Positions 52,220 to 64,000 of a DNA stretch of 64,000 bases are shown piece by piece; position 1 is the first letter of the stretch; each line of letters opens with the position of its first letter. Below the pieces are notes generated by a model. It did not search any database, had not been told where the DNA came from, and worked only from the letters and a program-made list of their open reading frames with translations. The stretch is taken from contig NW_002476563.1 of NCBI RefSeq assembly GCF_000189635.1, forward strand, positions 402,183 through 466,182. Direction: 5' to 3'. This DNA comes from Tetrahymena thermophila SB210 (taxonomy: Eukaryota; Ciliophora; Oligohymenophorea; Hymenostomatida; Tetrahymenidae). Position numbers and translations under genes: made by a program.

Positions 52220-55200
52220 TCAATAAAATGAAGCTCTCATATATTAATTTTAAAAGTGTTATGTATTTTGATGTTAGATATGATTTTAAGGTGAATTAAT
52301 TCCTTATGATCTATTCATGTCGATTTATGATTACTCATCAAGGTGTCTAGAATCTTAATAAACATAATTTTCTGCAGCAGCTTATTTGGCGAGTTAATTT
52401 TTAACAATCCTATAAATTACATAAATTAAAATCAAACCAACAAAAACACTAAACCCAACAACTAATCCTATCATTAGACCTTTAGAATTTTAATCAGTGA
52501 CATCAATTTTACAATAACCTTCGCTTGTTAATACAAATCCTTCTCTACATTGAGTACATGAACTAGGGCTAGCACCACTGCATTAAAGACAAGTGGAGTT
52601 ACAATTTTAACAAGATGTTACTGCATCATAAGTTCCTCCTAAACAAACGCACTTACCATTCAATACTTATCTTAAAGTGTCTTTGCATCCAATACAATTA
52701 AAATTAGAATCGCAAGATGTGCAAAGTGGGGAGCATGTTCCAGCTTGACCTGATTATTTTACACAAATTCCTTACTAATTTAAATATCCTGAAGCACATT
52801 AAGTGCATTAAGAGTTGGAAGATCCAGCACATGTTAAGCAACTAACATCACACTACTTACATACAAAATTAATTTTATCTTCATAAGTATTTGATGGACA
52901 AATACAATTATTTAATGAATCTCTAACATAACTATCTCTACAAATAACACAGTTTGAAGCTAATCCACCTGAGCATTTTTTGCAAGAACGATGACAACCT
53001 TATATAAATTAAATTTTTTTCATAAATATTTTTTATAATTAAAAATTTTAATTTTTGGTAAAATATCAATTTAAAAATAAATAGTAAATTCTTTAATTTT
53101 ATTTACAGATTTTTAAATTAATGATTTAATTTTTTCAAAATTTAAAATATTATTATTTGCATAATTTTTATTAACCAAATGTGTGAATTTTGGGTTGATG
53201 ATGTTAATAATTAATTTACTTGGACATTGCTAAGATACGTAGTCTTCGTAGGTGTAATCAGGGCAGATGCAATCATTTTAAGTCTAAATATAAATTCTAT
53301 TTCCTCTGCAACTCAAGCATGTATCAGAGGTTGTTTAGCAAGTAGCACATTACCATTAGCAAACATCACACTATTTTGTGTTTGCAATTTCGTAAAATCC
53401 TGGACTACAAGGGCATTAAGGTTATGTAATTCTATTTGCTGCACAAACTGTACAATTATTAGAAGTTACTGAACATTCAGCACATCTTGGATCGCAAGCT
53501 TTTATATATTATATATTTAAAGATTCAATTTATTAATTCTTTTAATCATTTAGATACCTGGACAAACAGCAACTTATGTGTCTAAAAATCCTGAGGGACA
53601 AGAGCAGTTATTTCCGTATCTATTACCATTACACTAGGTGCATGTCTACAAATCAGAGCATTTTGCACAAAAACTACTACATTCTGAATTAAATATTAAA
53701 TTACTATTAAGAATTTTATTTAATTTTATTTACATTAGCATTATCCATAAATATTACTGAAATACCCATCTTAGCATACACATTAATTTCCAGATAAAAT
53801 TCTATTTGAAGTATCACAGCTAGTACAGTTGTTAGGATTTGGTCCATTACAAGTCAAACAGGTAGGATCGCATCTAGGACATGTTACTTAATTTGCTAAG
53901 TAATAATAATAATTTATTAAAAATTAAATAAATTTTATTAATTTACTAATTGAGAAAGTTCCTATGGGACAATTACAATATGGAGGTGAGACACGATTTG
54001 GAGAACATTAAATGCATTAATTAGATCCAGGGCCAGAACATGATAAACAATTTGGATGGCAAGCTATATCAAATTTATTTAAATAATAAATATCTTCTAA
54101 ACTTTAGAGTAAAATTTACGTTAACAAACTCCATTAGCGTCACTATATTTACCGTATTAGCAATCGCAGTTAGGTGGGTCACCTATTTTTTTAAAATTAA
54201 TTGATTAAATTTCTAAAAAATAATAGTTTTTTACGTCCAGCTGCACAAGAAGTACAAGCAGTTCCATTTACACAAGTTCCGCATTTGCTCATGCATTCTT
54301 TTTTAATTGAATTAAGGTTATCTTACATTTAAAAATAAATAATTTTTTAGCTTACATGCACATTCAGGAGTGTTGTTTTCATAGTAGCCAGGTTTGCAAA
54401 GACATTATGGAATAGCTTATCTCGTAGTTCCTGCACATACTAAGCAATTACCTAATCCATCGCAAGTTTAGCATTATACTGGGCAAGCAGAGCATGTTGC
54501 TTGACCAACAATATCAAATCCAGATATGCAAGCACAGTTGTTGGCTAGTTATCTTCCTGGTTGGCATTATTAGCAATCAGCTGGAGTGCTGGTAGGTCCT
54601 GTACATATTGCACATCTATAATTACATGCTTTTTTTATTATAAAAATTATATAATATCTGAAAAAAATATTTTTTGTTGTTGTTGTTTTATTACTTGGGC
54701 AATAAGGTTATAAAGTGTCATAGGAACCTTAAGGACAAATACATTAATTAACATTAAGATTTCTTGGTAGAGTATTTGCTGGTGCAGATCCTGCTGGGCA
54801 ACTAGTACAGTTTGTGCTTGTGTTAGAGCAATTCCAACATGTTGGATCACAAGCTAAATAATTTTTTTTATATTTTAGTTAATTAAAACATTTAAAATTT
54901 AATTTACTGTTGCAAGCTAAATTATTAAAATCTCCAAAATAATGAGCTGCACAAGCACATGCTTGATTAGGATCTCTTGTGGGAGACTTACATGCAGTGC
55001 ATTGAGGTTAGTTGGGACCAGTACATTAAGAGCATACGTTAAAACAAGGTTAACAAGCAGGGGTACCAGCTATTTCATAATTATTAACGAGACAATTACA
55101 TGCTGGTATTGTTAAGGGGTCTCTATTCGCTGCACATTAAGTACAGTTAGTTGCAGTATTTGAGCATGTAGCACATCTAAAATTACAAGCTAGAATATAA

Positions 55201-57967
55201 GTAAAACAGTCAGGATTCAATAATTTTTTGAAATTTATTATATTTTACGTGTACAATTAGCTGCTGTACCATTTAAACTGAAAGAACCATCTGCACAATT
55301 ACCTGAAAAATGAAATAGTAAAAAAATTAAGTTTATAAAATGCTAAGTATAATAAGTATTTACAGGTAGGGGGTCCTATACGATTTGCTGCACAAGTCAG
55401 GCAATTTGCTGCTGAAGTAATACAAGTAGCACATTGAACTGCACAAGCTAAATAATTAAGTAGATTTTTTATAAAATAAACAAACAAATGAAATAGAAAT
55501 AAATATATGAATATTTACGATAACATACACCATTTGAGCCATATTACCCATTAGGACAAGGATTATAGCACAAAGAGTCAAGGGTATTTAGATAATATCC
55601 AGGTGCACATTGAGTACAAGCATTTATTGTAGTAAAAGTACAAGCTATGCAATTAGGAGTACCTTAAATTAAATTAAAACAACAGAGTTCATGGTAAAGA
55701 AAAGAATAGAAAAATAATTTTTACATTGATCAACTGCAAAATAGAAATTATTAAATCCAAAAGTTTATTGTGTACTCCCCTATCCAACCGAAGAAGACAT
55801 TGAAATATTAATTGGAGTAGTAGTATGGGGCACTATTTAATCAACTATTATAATACAATCATTATAGGCCAAGCTTCCACATAGCTGCTGATACCAAGGG
55901 CAATTAGCAGTAGTGTAAGTATAGGTGTTAGAGTCTACAGTGATTGTAACAGAACCTCCTCCAGTCCAATTATCTTTAAAATATATTCAAAATAAATATG
56001 AGTATAAAAAAAATTATTTATAATCACCTATCAAATAGAGTTTGACATATAATCTATATCTATAATGAGGGGGAGCAGTAATTTATTTACTCCAAGACAT
56101 AGAAGTTTGAGATCCATAACCTCCAAAAATTTTATCATTTCCACACCATCCGCTGATTCTAATTGAATATTAACCGTTACATCCACCACATATGCTAAAT
56201 GATGTACCTTTTACACTGAATTCTTTGTTCGTAGCCCAAGGTCTATCAAAAAGACTAAACAGCAACAATCCTATCAATTAAAATCATAATTAATTGAATT
56301 TAATTATTTCTAGATATATATGTAAAAATTGTTTATGATATAAAAAGTTGTAAGGGTAAACAGAACTACCTAATAATTTAAACTCACTCTTTCTTTTTAT
56401 AAATCAAATTTAAGTAATTTTAACTTTACCTAATAAAAAATTAAATAAAATTAACTATAAATTTATTTAAAATGAGCACATGACTATCTCTATTTATTTT
56501 TATATCAGAAAGAGGTGCATAAAATATTAATAACTCATTCATTAAAAAAATAAATCTATAAAAATTGTTTTTATCTCAAACAAAATGGATTTTCTTCTTC
56601 TAATTTGCTAGTTCAAAATTAATTATTAACTTATTTGATTTTATTTGAATAATTTTGCTTTAATAAAAGCAAATGAATGCATTTATGATAAAAGTAATGA
56701 GTTAAACGAAATTATTGCTCAGATTAATATGTAAGAAATTCAGTAATTAATTTATTATATTAACATTAATTCATTGTTAAAATAATTACCTGTTTAGGGA
56801 CTTAACTTATACTCATACGGTTAACAGTTATTGCTATTTAAATAGAATAAATGTATTAAATTATTTTCTTTGATAATTAATTTAATTACCCAACAGTCTC
56901 TAATCCCATTGGACATGAAGAGTAGCAAGTCAAATCCTAAGCATTCAAGAAGTAACCAGCATTACATGCAGAGCATGCAGTAATATTTTTTGGAGTGGCA
57001 CAGTTTAAAACATTAAGCAAGCATATTCTATTAACTGTATCAGGAGTGTATCCAGAAGGACAACTAGATACACAATTATTACTCAACATAAAATGGGAAT
57101 TGTCACAAGTACATAAGTTACCATTTAATGTTGCATAGGCTGGGCAACTAGTACATATCTATGAATTTGATGCTGAACACTATGTGCAACTAAAGTGACA
57201 AGGTTTAACCCAAGCCCTTTAATTTAAAAATTGAATTAGAGCTTAAAATTGTGTATAAAGATTAAATAAAAAAATATTTTTGTTAGAATGAAATTACTAA
57301 AAGTTTCTTATATAATAGCTTTGATCTGAAAGGGGACGCACATAGTTACTTATAACATTTAAAGAAAGAGTATTCACAGTATGAGTAAGGTTTCCTGTAC
57401 ATGTTATTAAATTTGCAAAAGTAAACCCATCATAAGGAGTAAATGTCAAATAGCTAGCTTAAGTACCATCAAGAATAACTTAGATATTATCAGTACCAGT
57501 AAAAGGAGTAGCAATATATTAATAGAAAACATCAATAGTAAAAATTAATTAATTGTGAGGAGTAAGTCCAGATATTGTTCTACTTGCTGGTACATTTTAA
57601 CCTAAAGGACCTAAAGAAGTTAAAGCCCAATTTTAAATACCACCAGACACAACAATAACATTTTTCTACAAGCAAGTCCAATTTACAAGATCACTCATTT
57701 AAACATTTCCCTGTAATTCAAATGCAACTTGAACCATTTCAGTTTCTTTTAATTAAAATATTTTTTAAATTGACTCATTTTAACACTTTTAACTTTAAGT
57801 TAAAGAAATGATTTAGATGTAAAATATGAATATTTATATTAAATAAAATATTTGTTCATTTTGATAATTCTAAGAGATAATTTACATGCCTTTACTAAAC
57901 ACTGAAGGGTAAACATTAAAAACAGTAAAGCTTTCTTTAATGAGGTCATCATTTTTAAAGAAGGCAT
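52220..57967 (-). CDS. Large cysteine-rich type I membrane protein with lectin-like and furin-like modules, many exons
   Basis: The first exons are 57967-57886, 57745-57298, 57216-56890, 56833-56790, 56270-56028, with phases that join correctly. Further short exons follow down to 52220. Exon 1 is a signal peptide (MTSLKKALLFLMFTLQC). Two related beta-sandwich-like domains follow: one at ~57745-57300, the other at ~56270-55735 (FSICGGCNGQYSIRISGWCG, APPHYRYRLYVKLYLI). Each is succeeded by Cys-rich repeats (CHFSCTQCSASNSQICTSC). From ~55700 to 52500 the gene is a run of growth-factor-receptor/furin-like CxxC repeats, and most repeat exons start AG|CT-TGT and end in phase 1. One membrane span (GLMIGLVVGFSVFVGLILIY, near 52440) precedes a ~70-residue Q/N-rich tail ending in TGA 52220. 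It is likely a surface protein; the ligand is unknown. It could be two genes, but the intron at 56271-56789 joins in phase. Confidence 0.75.
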
Positions 57968-59292
57968 AAATTGATTTTAGTTAATATCTTTTTTTCTACT
58001 TATTTAGTGAATCACTATTTAATTCAAATTATATTGGTATCTATTTTTCTTTATTTCTTAATTAGATATGCTTTGTGGCTAACCAATAAATTTGAAGAAA
58101 ATTTATAATAAAAAAAGTTGGTTGTTAATATAAGTTTTAAAGAATTTCTAACCAGAAATATTAAAAATCACCAACAAAATCCTTTTTTGTTAACAAAGTA
58201 TTTGATCTAAAGTTTTTATAAAAGACTTGCTCAATAGATAAAAAATTTAATTAAAGGTTATTTTTGATTTCAAAACCATATTTTAAATAATGATTAAATA
58301 TCACCATACACTCTTAATTTGTTTATTCATTATTTTGTGATATTCTAATGATTACCTTGTCAAATTCATTTTAGTTATCTTTGAAGAATTGTTAATTTTC
58401 CATTCTGATATAAGAAAGATTACATAATATTATTCATACCAGAAGCTTACATAATTTTATCGTTCAAAAATAAATATATTATTATTTGATTTTTAATTCA
58501 TTCATCCACCATTAAATAAGAAATTTCTACAATTAACAGCTTACTCTTAAAAATAAAAAATAGTTATCATACTGATAAAATTTATTTTATTAGAATTTAA
58601 TTTTTTGATTTAATCAATCATTTCATGGTTTTATTATTTATTTTTTTTAATATTGAGTTATTTATTTATTTTAGAATTTATAATTTATATTGAATAATCT
58701 AAAATTGGGATAAAAACCTTAGGCTATTTGCATTTTTTAGGATGCTTAGTTTGACGATTTTACTGTAGGTGACAAGACTTTAAAGTAATTTTTTTTACAT
58801 GAATCTATTAGAGTAAAAATGTATGTGTTTGGAAAGGTATTTTCCTCTATTAAAATGATAAATAAATTCAAAAAAAATAAACAGCTTTTTGCGTATTTAA
58901 AGTTTAATTTATTTTATTGTGCAATTAATTTTATTCAAAATAAAGTGAAGCTAAAGTGCTTTGGAAAAATGAAAATAGTTTTGTAATAAAAAATAACAAT
59001 TATTATATTATAAATTATTAATTAGTTAATTAAGAATATACACAGTTATATTTAAAATGGATAACGAATTTTAATTCTATTACAAAATCAAGGGTTGGTT
59101 GACCTGATTAATAGAATTTAAATAAGATTGCATTTTTATTTGTTTGGTTATAAATAATATTTTACATAGATTTAGATAATAATTTTTCTTGATGGTTTAT
59201 TTTCTTTTTAATAAGTTGCTTTGATAATAATTGATAACTCTTATTTAATAGAGATGGTGCTTAAAAATGAATGTTGTGTTTCTATATAATTT
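57968..59292. other. AT-rich intergenic region
   Basis: Between the Q/N-rich gene and the cysteine-rich gene, both minus. I see no supportable exon, RNA or repeat. It should include the promoter of the cysteine-rich gene. Confidence 0.55.
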
Positions 59293-62200
59293 TCATTAAA
59301 AAGAAATTTGTTGTACTTGAGGCTTGAAATTTTATCGAGAGTTTTTAAAGTTTAGAAATTGTTGCTATTAATTATACTGTTCACCTTGTTAAAAAGGTAT
59401 TTATTGTCTATTATTTATTATTTCCATAGCAGGCTTTTAGAGTAATCTTTGGTGGTTTTATATTACTTTGGCTCCCCTACTAAGAGTACTTTAAAGTGAA
59501 TCCAATTCTCCTATTTACTTATTATAATTTCTTTTTGAATCTAGGTTACTATAAATATTAGATTCATACAAAATTTTTTCTTACTGCTTGCGTTCTATTT
59601 CTTCATTTAGAATATCTTTCTCAGGCTGGGAGAAAAAATTAGCAGTTATCTTTTTGAATTCGTTAGTTGTTGGACCATTTGCTTGAAATTAAGGAGGTTC
59701 TGTGTTAAGGTTGTATTCAGGTAAATAATTAAGATGGTCTTCGTTAAATAAAGGAGAATTTGTTGTTTGCTGAGAGTTAGCTGTTTATGGGATATTTTTG
59801 TTAATTACATTTTTATTAGGTTTTACATCTGCCTTGCTAGAGAAAACTCTGTTTAATATTTTTGTTTAGGGTTTTCTAGTTAAGAATTTTTTAGTTGAGG
59901 CAGTTCCATTTGTTGTTAGAGTTTACTGATTGATTGGATCTGAAATTTTTATAGGATCAAGCTGAATCCTCTTCGAGATAGTCATCTAACCTAGAGATTA
60001 GTGCTTTCTCATTAGAGATTCATAAGGTTACAAGTTTTAGTTAGTTAAATTCTAACTAGGATTGTTTAAATTTTGATTGAACATGTTTTACTATTCAAAA
60101 TATGTCTTTAAATTTATTTATTGCTTAGGAATCTACTAGTCAGGTGGTGGTAAAAACATTTTTTACTTTTGCAGAGTTGAGTTAACTATTGTATCAGTTT
60201 TTTATCTTTCGTTTACATCTAAGGATTGCTAATGTGAATGAGGTGCGCTAGCAAAATTATTTATTTCTTTTAACTCTGGTTTTTAATCTTCATTGAAATC
60301 ATATTTATTTTGAGCTTTATTTTGATAATTTACTTAAGATGTGTCTGATTTTTAATTAACTTTTATCTCAGAGTTGTATTAAGGTGAAATCCTTTGTGCT
60401 TCTCTTTGAGATTATTAGATATTGCTTTACATAGCTGCTAAATTCTTAGAATAATATACTTCAGCTGCTTGAGCTAGCTAAATAGGATTTAGTGTTTTAG
60501 GACTGTTTGTCCTCATGCCCACCCTGCTGCTTACTGAATTAATCATGTTTGACTATTAATTTTATTATTGAGACATTTAAGAAACGGGAACAGATTAAAC
60601 AATACTGAAATATTAATTGTTATTCATATTTTCTTCATGCTATTGCTACATAGATGGGCTTAACATCTACATCTAGTTCATGTTTAAGCCTATAACTTTT
60701 TGCCCAACTGGACTATTGTAGTTTGTACTTTTTATACTCATTTCTGGGGTTGTTTCTTATGTTGAGTTGCTATTATTTTAAAGTGGATACAGTTCATGGT
60801 TTGTTTAGCTATTTTAGTTAACAACCTGATTCTAGTATGCTGCTGCTTTGCTTATTGTTCCAGCAGCAACTCCATTTGTTACAGATTGAATTTATGTACG
60901 TTAAATTTTACGATTTTTAAGAGAAGAATTAAAACCCCTATTTTTATATTTAAAAAAGAATGAATAAATATAAAATATAACATTTATTTTGTAAAGAAAT
61001 GCTAAAAATAATAATGTTTTATTTCAATTAATTACTGTTCATTAATATATCTTACAGTAGGATCGTTGTTAGCTAAACTAATTTAAGCGTACTTTACCAT
61101 ACTTTTAGGATTAGCGTTTTGGAACTGCTTGATTGAAGACTAATAAGCAGAATTTGTAGTGGATTGCTGCTGTGATTATTACTGCAACAAGTTTAGCTAT
61201 TAATTTTAATTTGAAGAAATAGAAGGGAGCTTTGTTCCTCCTTCTCTAGAAAGTTTTCTGCCGTTTTACTGAAGTTATAGATTTTGATTAAAATTAAACG
61301 TTGCATTAAATTGCATGTTATTGCTTGTAGATTATCCGTCTTTGCTAATAGAAAAAAACGGATTTTAATCTTCTGAGTTTTTGGCTTACTGTTATTTATT
61401 TTGATAAATCTATTACTATTATTGCTGATTTAATCTAGAGTATTCAAAAGGGTTAAATTATTGGTCGATTTGCATCTCAACCACTTGCTGGTTTGTTTGT
61501 ATTTTTATTTTAGGTGAAAACTAAGGTTCATTTCCTCATAGTTTCTGATCAAGTTTCCCATTGACATTTCTGGTAGACATAGAATAAGAATGTGGCTGTA
61601 ACCTTGGAGATAGAACTGAGTTTTGAATATTCAAATTCTCGCTATTTTTATTTTGTGAGTTGTAGATATTGATAGGCAGAGCCTTAGACAAAGTAGTTCC
61701 TAAATTGTTAATGTTATTGTTGATCAGTTAGTCAAATTCATCATGGTTTCCTCCGCCTCTTGATATTTTTTTCTGCATTTCAAACTACTATTTTGAGCTA
61801 TATGCTCCTGCTTACTATTATTAGATCTATGAAGAGTATGTTGGTACATATGATCCTCCAGGATTTTAATTAGCAAGGTTAACCTAATTCTGATTTGATA
61901 ACATACCTTATATATTAATAATTGCATTATTGTTCTATCTTCTTGTAGATTATTAGGAACTGTTATTTTAATTGCGCTGAGGAGGATTTTCCTAAACTAG
62001 TTGATTTAAATTATTAAGTTATGATTGTAGACCTTCGTAAGCGGATTTGCTTTGAAACTACTCTAAAGCATTTCCTGTAGATATCTTACTTGTCTTTGTT
62101 TAAGTATTTAGTTAATTCTGAAGTTAAACTTAATTATTCATGACCTGCTAAATATGTTCCTTGCTATCAAAAGTTTAATTGTTTTATTCATAGTTAGTCA

Positions 62201-62369
62201 CTTATTATGCAACATGGCTAGTTAATTATTTATCCTGAGAAACTATTTACTTTAGACTGTTTTTGGGTGTAGATTCCTTTGGAAAGAAGAAATTTGCCGT
62301 CTTTCCTAGATCATCAGAAGATTGAGGGTTTTGCAATTCTATATCCTCTGTTTGATGATTTTTTTGCAT
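59293..62369 (-). CDS. Q/N-rich low-complexity protein with one internal in-frame TGA
   Basis: Two exons, 62369-61036 and 60937-59293 (intron phase 2), together 993 codons, starting MQKNHQTEDIELQNPQ. The composition is extremely rich in Q, N and S, with a basic C-terminal region (SISKRIQLDPIKISDP, TKKFLTRKPQTKILNRVF). No domain is recognised. Codon 278 (61536-61538) is TGA. On both sides the frame, codon style and composition are unchanged for hundreds of codons, and the intron further on has the right phase for this frame. The options are a nonsense mutation or base error, readthrough, or removal by a small unconventional intron (for example 61526-61571, a weak GTCAAT donor). A start downstream of the TGA is also possible. 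The expression state is therefore unclear. Confidence 0.7.
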
Positions 62370-63973
62370 TTTACCAAAAAAGACAAACAAAAATGATGGC
62401 TTTTATTGAATAAAGTTTTCTATCTATATTAATTTGCTATTTGTCTTAATTAATATTTTTTGTATGATACTTTTTTCTTTATTTAATTTTTTTTGATTTT
62501 TTTCTTTATTTTTTGTCACTCCTGATGGTTGTAATGAATTTGGTTGATTTGATTATTTGATAATAATGAAAATAATTTGTTATTATCTTTGACTTTTATT
62601 TACTTTTAATTAAATATAATCTATTTTCAATAGCTATCTTAAAGACTTTTTTCAATTTTAATTTAATTCTTTACTATCATTATCATTAATTTCTTTTTAT
62701 TTAAAAAATATATGATAGATTCTCTGTAATAAGCAAAATTATTCTGCTAATGAAATAAGCACTAATTTCAATTATTTAATCATACATACAATCAAATATA
62801 CATATTTCATATAGATTTACATTCAGTTTTAAATGTGTTTCAACACCATCTTTATAACAAATTCTCAATTTTGGCTTTATATTAAGAAATTTGAAAAAAT
62901 TTATTAATTTTTTAAGTAACTCTTTTCTTTTAATTTTCAAACAAAAAAATTATAACATCAAAATTTAAATTTGTGAAAGACAATCTTAGATTATCAAATA
63001 AAAGTTATGCCCTTTTTAGAATATATAAAAAGTAAGCCATATAATTTTTAACTTAAAGAAAGGCTATTAATAATTTGATTAAGATTTCTTTGGTAATTAA
63101 ATCTCCACAACAGTTAACACAAAACAATTTTTTATATCTTTACTTTTAAAGTATTTTGAACTAACTAATGGCAATTATTAAAATTATCATATTAATCAAT
63201 TTAATAGAATTTATTTATTATCAAACTAAGTAACTCATCTAGTAATTAAATCAAACAAATTGAATATTTTTCTATTTTTATTTTAGATAAATTTAATTTT
63301 TATAATTTATTTTAAATATTTTCATAATAAATTGAAGACTATATGATAAGAAATATTTAAAAAAACAACATTTAAATTTAAAAAGAAAACAAAAAAAATT
63401 TAATAATAAAAAGAAATATTTTGAAGCAAATACATTTTTTTTATTTTATAAAATAATTTATTAGTTTGAAAAGTTTATAATAATTACCTTATTTTAATCA
63501 AAGAAATAAAAATTAATTTAATAAATATTAATAAATAAGCAAAAATACTAAAAAACTAGCTTCATTATAGGGACATAAACTAAAAAGTAGTAAAAATAGC
63601 TTTTAATTAAATAATTTAACAAATAAATTTTAATATTTTTATAATAAAATGGATTTAATTTAATTAAGCTATTTAATGCTGAAAATGAGTAATGCCTGCT
63701 ACTTATTTTCTTATTAATTTAATTTTTACAATTTTTAATTCATTTTCAAAGTTTAATTTTTTTAACATTTAATAATGGTCTAAATAAACATATCAAATAT
63801 TATATAAATTATGAACTTGAATAATAAATTATTAAAGGATATTAAAATTTAATAAATCTATAAAACATAAAACACTTTATTATATCATGTATTCTAAAGT
63901 AAGGTTTTTAACAGCAATGATAAATACTAAAATTTTAATAATTAAACAAAAAAGATTATGAAATTTAGTATAT
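62370..63973. other. Subtelomeric AT-rich region without genes
   Basis: About 1.6 kb of very AT-rich DNA between the Q/N-rich gene's start and the telomere. I see no coding frame, no repeated subtelomeric motif and no RNA. The first few hundred bases should hold the promoter of the Q/N-rich gene. Confidence 0.6.
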
Positions 63974-64000
63974 TTGGGGTTGGGGTTGGGGTTGTGGGGT
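63974..64000 (+). repeat. Telomere (GGGGTT repeats) at the right chromosome end
   Basis: The final bases are TTGGGG repeats, four G-runs in all, the last preceded by an irregular TTGTGGGG. The G-rich strand runs 5' to 3' toward the end, the correct polarity for a right telomere. GGGGTT is the Tetrahymena telomerase product. Only a few repeats are included and the last is imperfect, perhaps a read error. Confidence 0.93.

Noticed and set aside
53227-53472. Plus-strand ORF of 81 codons, Cys-rich
   Set aside because: It is antisense to a cysteine-rich exon on the minus strand. The cysteines arise from the complementary GCA/ACA-rich sequence.
57298-57967. Separate short secreted-protein gene ending at TGA 56740
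   Set aside because: The frame can be read through to TGA at 56740, but a donor at 56789 joins in phase to the exon at 56270, giving a second copy of the same domain order. One long gene is the better model.
61526-61571. A 46-nt intron that would remove the internal TGA of the Q/N-rich gene
   Set aside because: The acceptor (CCTTAG) is fine and the phase works. However, the donor GTCAAT is unlike the GTAA/GTAT donors of the other introns here, the stretch is not AT-rich, and it reads like coding sequence. It is kept only as a possibility.

Overview
The window is a stretch of ciliate macronuclear DNA, almost certainly Tetrahymena, running to a chromosome end at the right. Three things show this. 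Long reading frames exist only if TAA and TAG are read as glutamine and TGA is the sole stop. Genes are cut by very AT-rich GT..AG introns. The last ~27 bases are GGGGTT telomere repeats. Because of the code, most standard-code ORFs are fragments or shadows of real genes, and gene models here were built by reading all frames with the ciliate code and joining exons by splice-site phase.

Left part (1-17 kb): the 5' two thirds or so of an unknown Q/N-rich gene runs off the left edge (minus). Next come an MPDU1-like PQ-loop membrane protein (minus, 6 exons) and a leucine-rich-repeat gene (plus) in which each repeat is its own ~90-nt exon between phase-2 introns. These are followed by an ACAD11-like fusion of a phosphotransferase-type kinase domain and an acyl-CoA dehydrogenase (minus, 7 exons) and a condensin kleisin CAP-H/Barren (minus, 6 exons).

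Middle (17.6-42.7 kb): a tandem segmental duplication. Unit A holds an intact PUS7 pseudouridine synthase and a large single-exon receptor-like membrane protein (1708 aa). Unit B repeats both, but its PUS7 copy is a pseudogene. Unit C repeats only the membrane-protein gene. The three large genes are open throughout and differ patchily.

Right part (42.7-64 kb): a small SelW/Rdx-like selenoprotein candidate with TGA in a CxxU motif and a SECIS-like hairpin in its 3' UTR; a DNAAF4 (DYX1C1)-like dynein-arm assembly factor (minus); a protein with cyclic-nucleotide-binding domains (plus); a single-exon LRR protein (plus); a many-exon cysteine-rich type I membrane protein (minus); a ~992-codon Q/N-rich gene with one internal in-frame TGA (minus); then ~1.6 kb of featureless subtelomere and the telomere. 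No tRNA, rRNA, CRISPR array or transposase gene was seen.

All coordinates and translations were worked out by eye. Family names rest on motif recognition, not on database searches.
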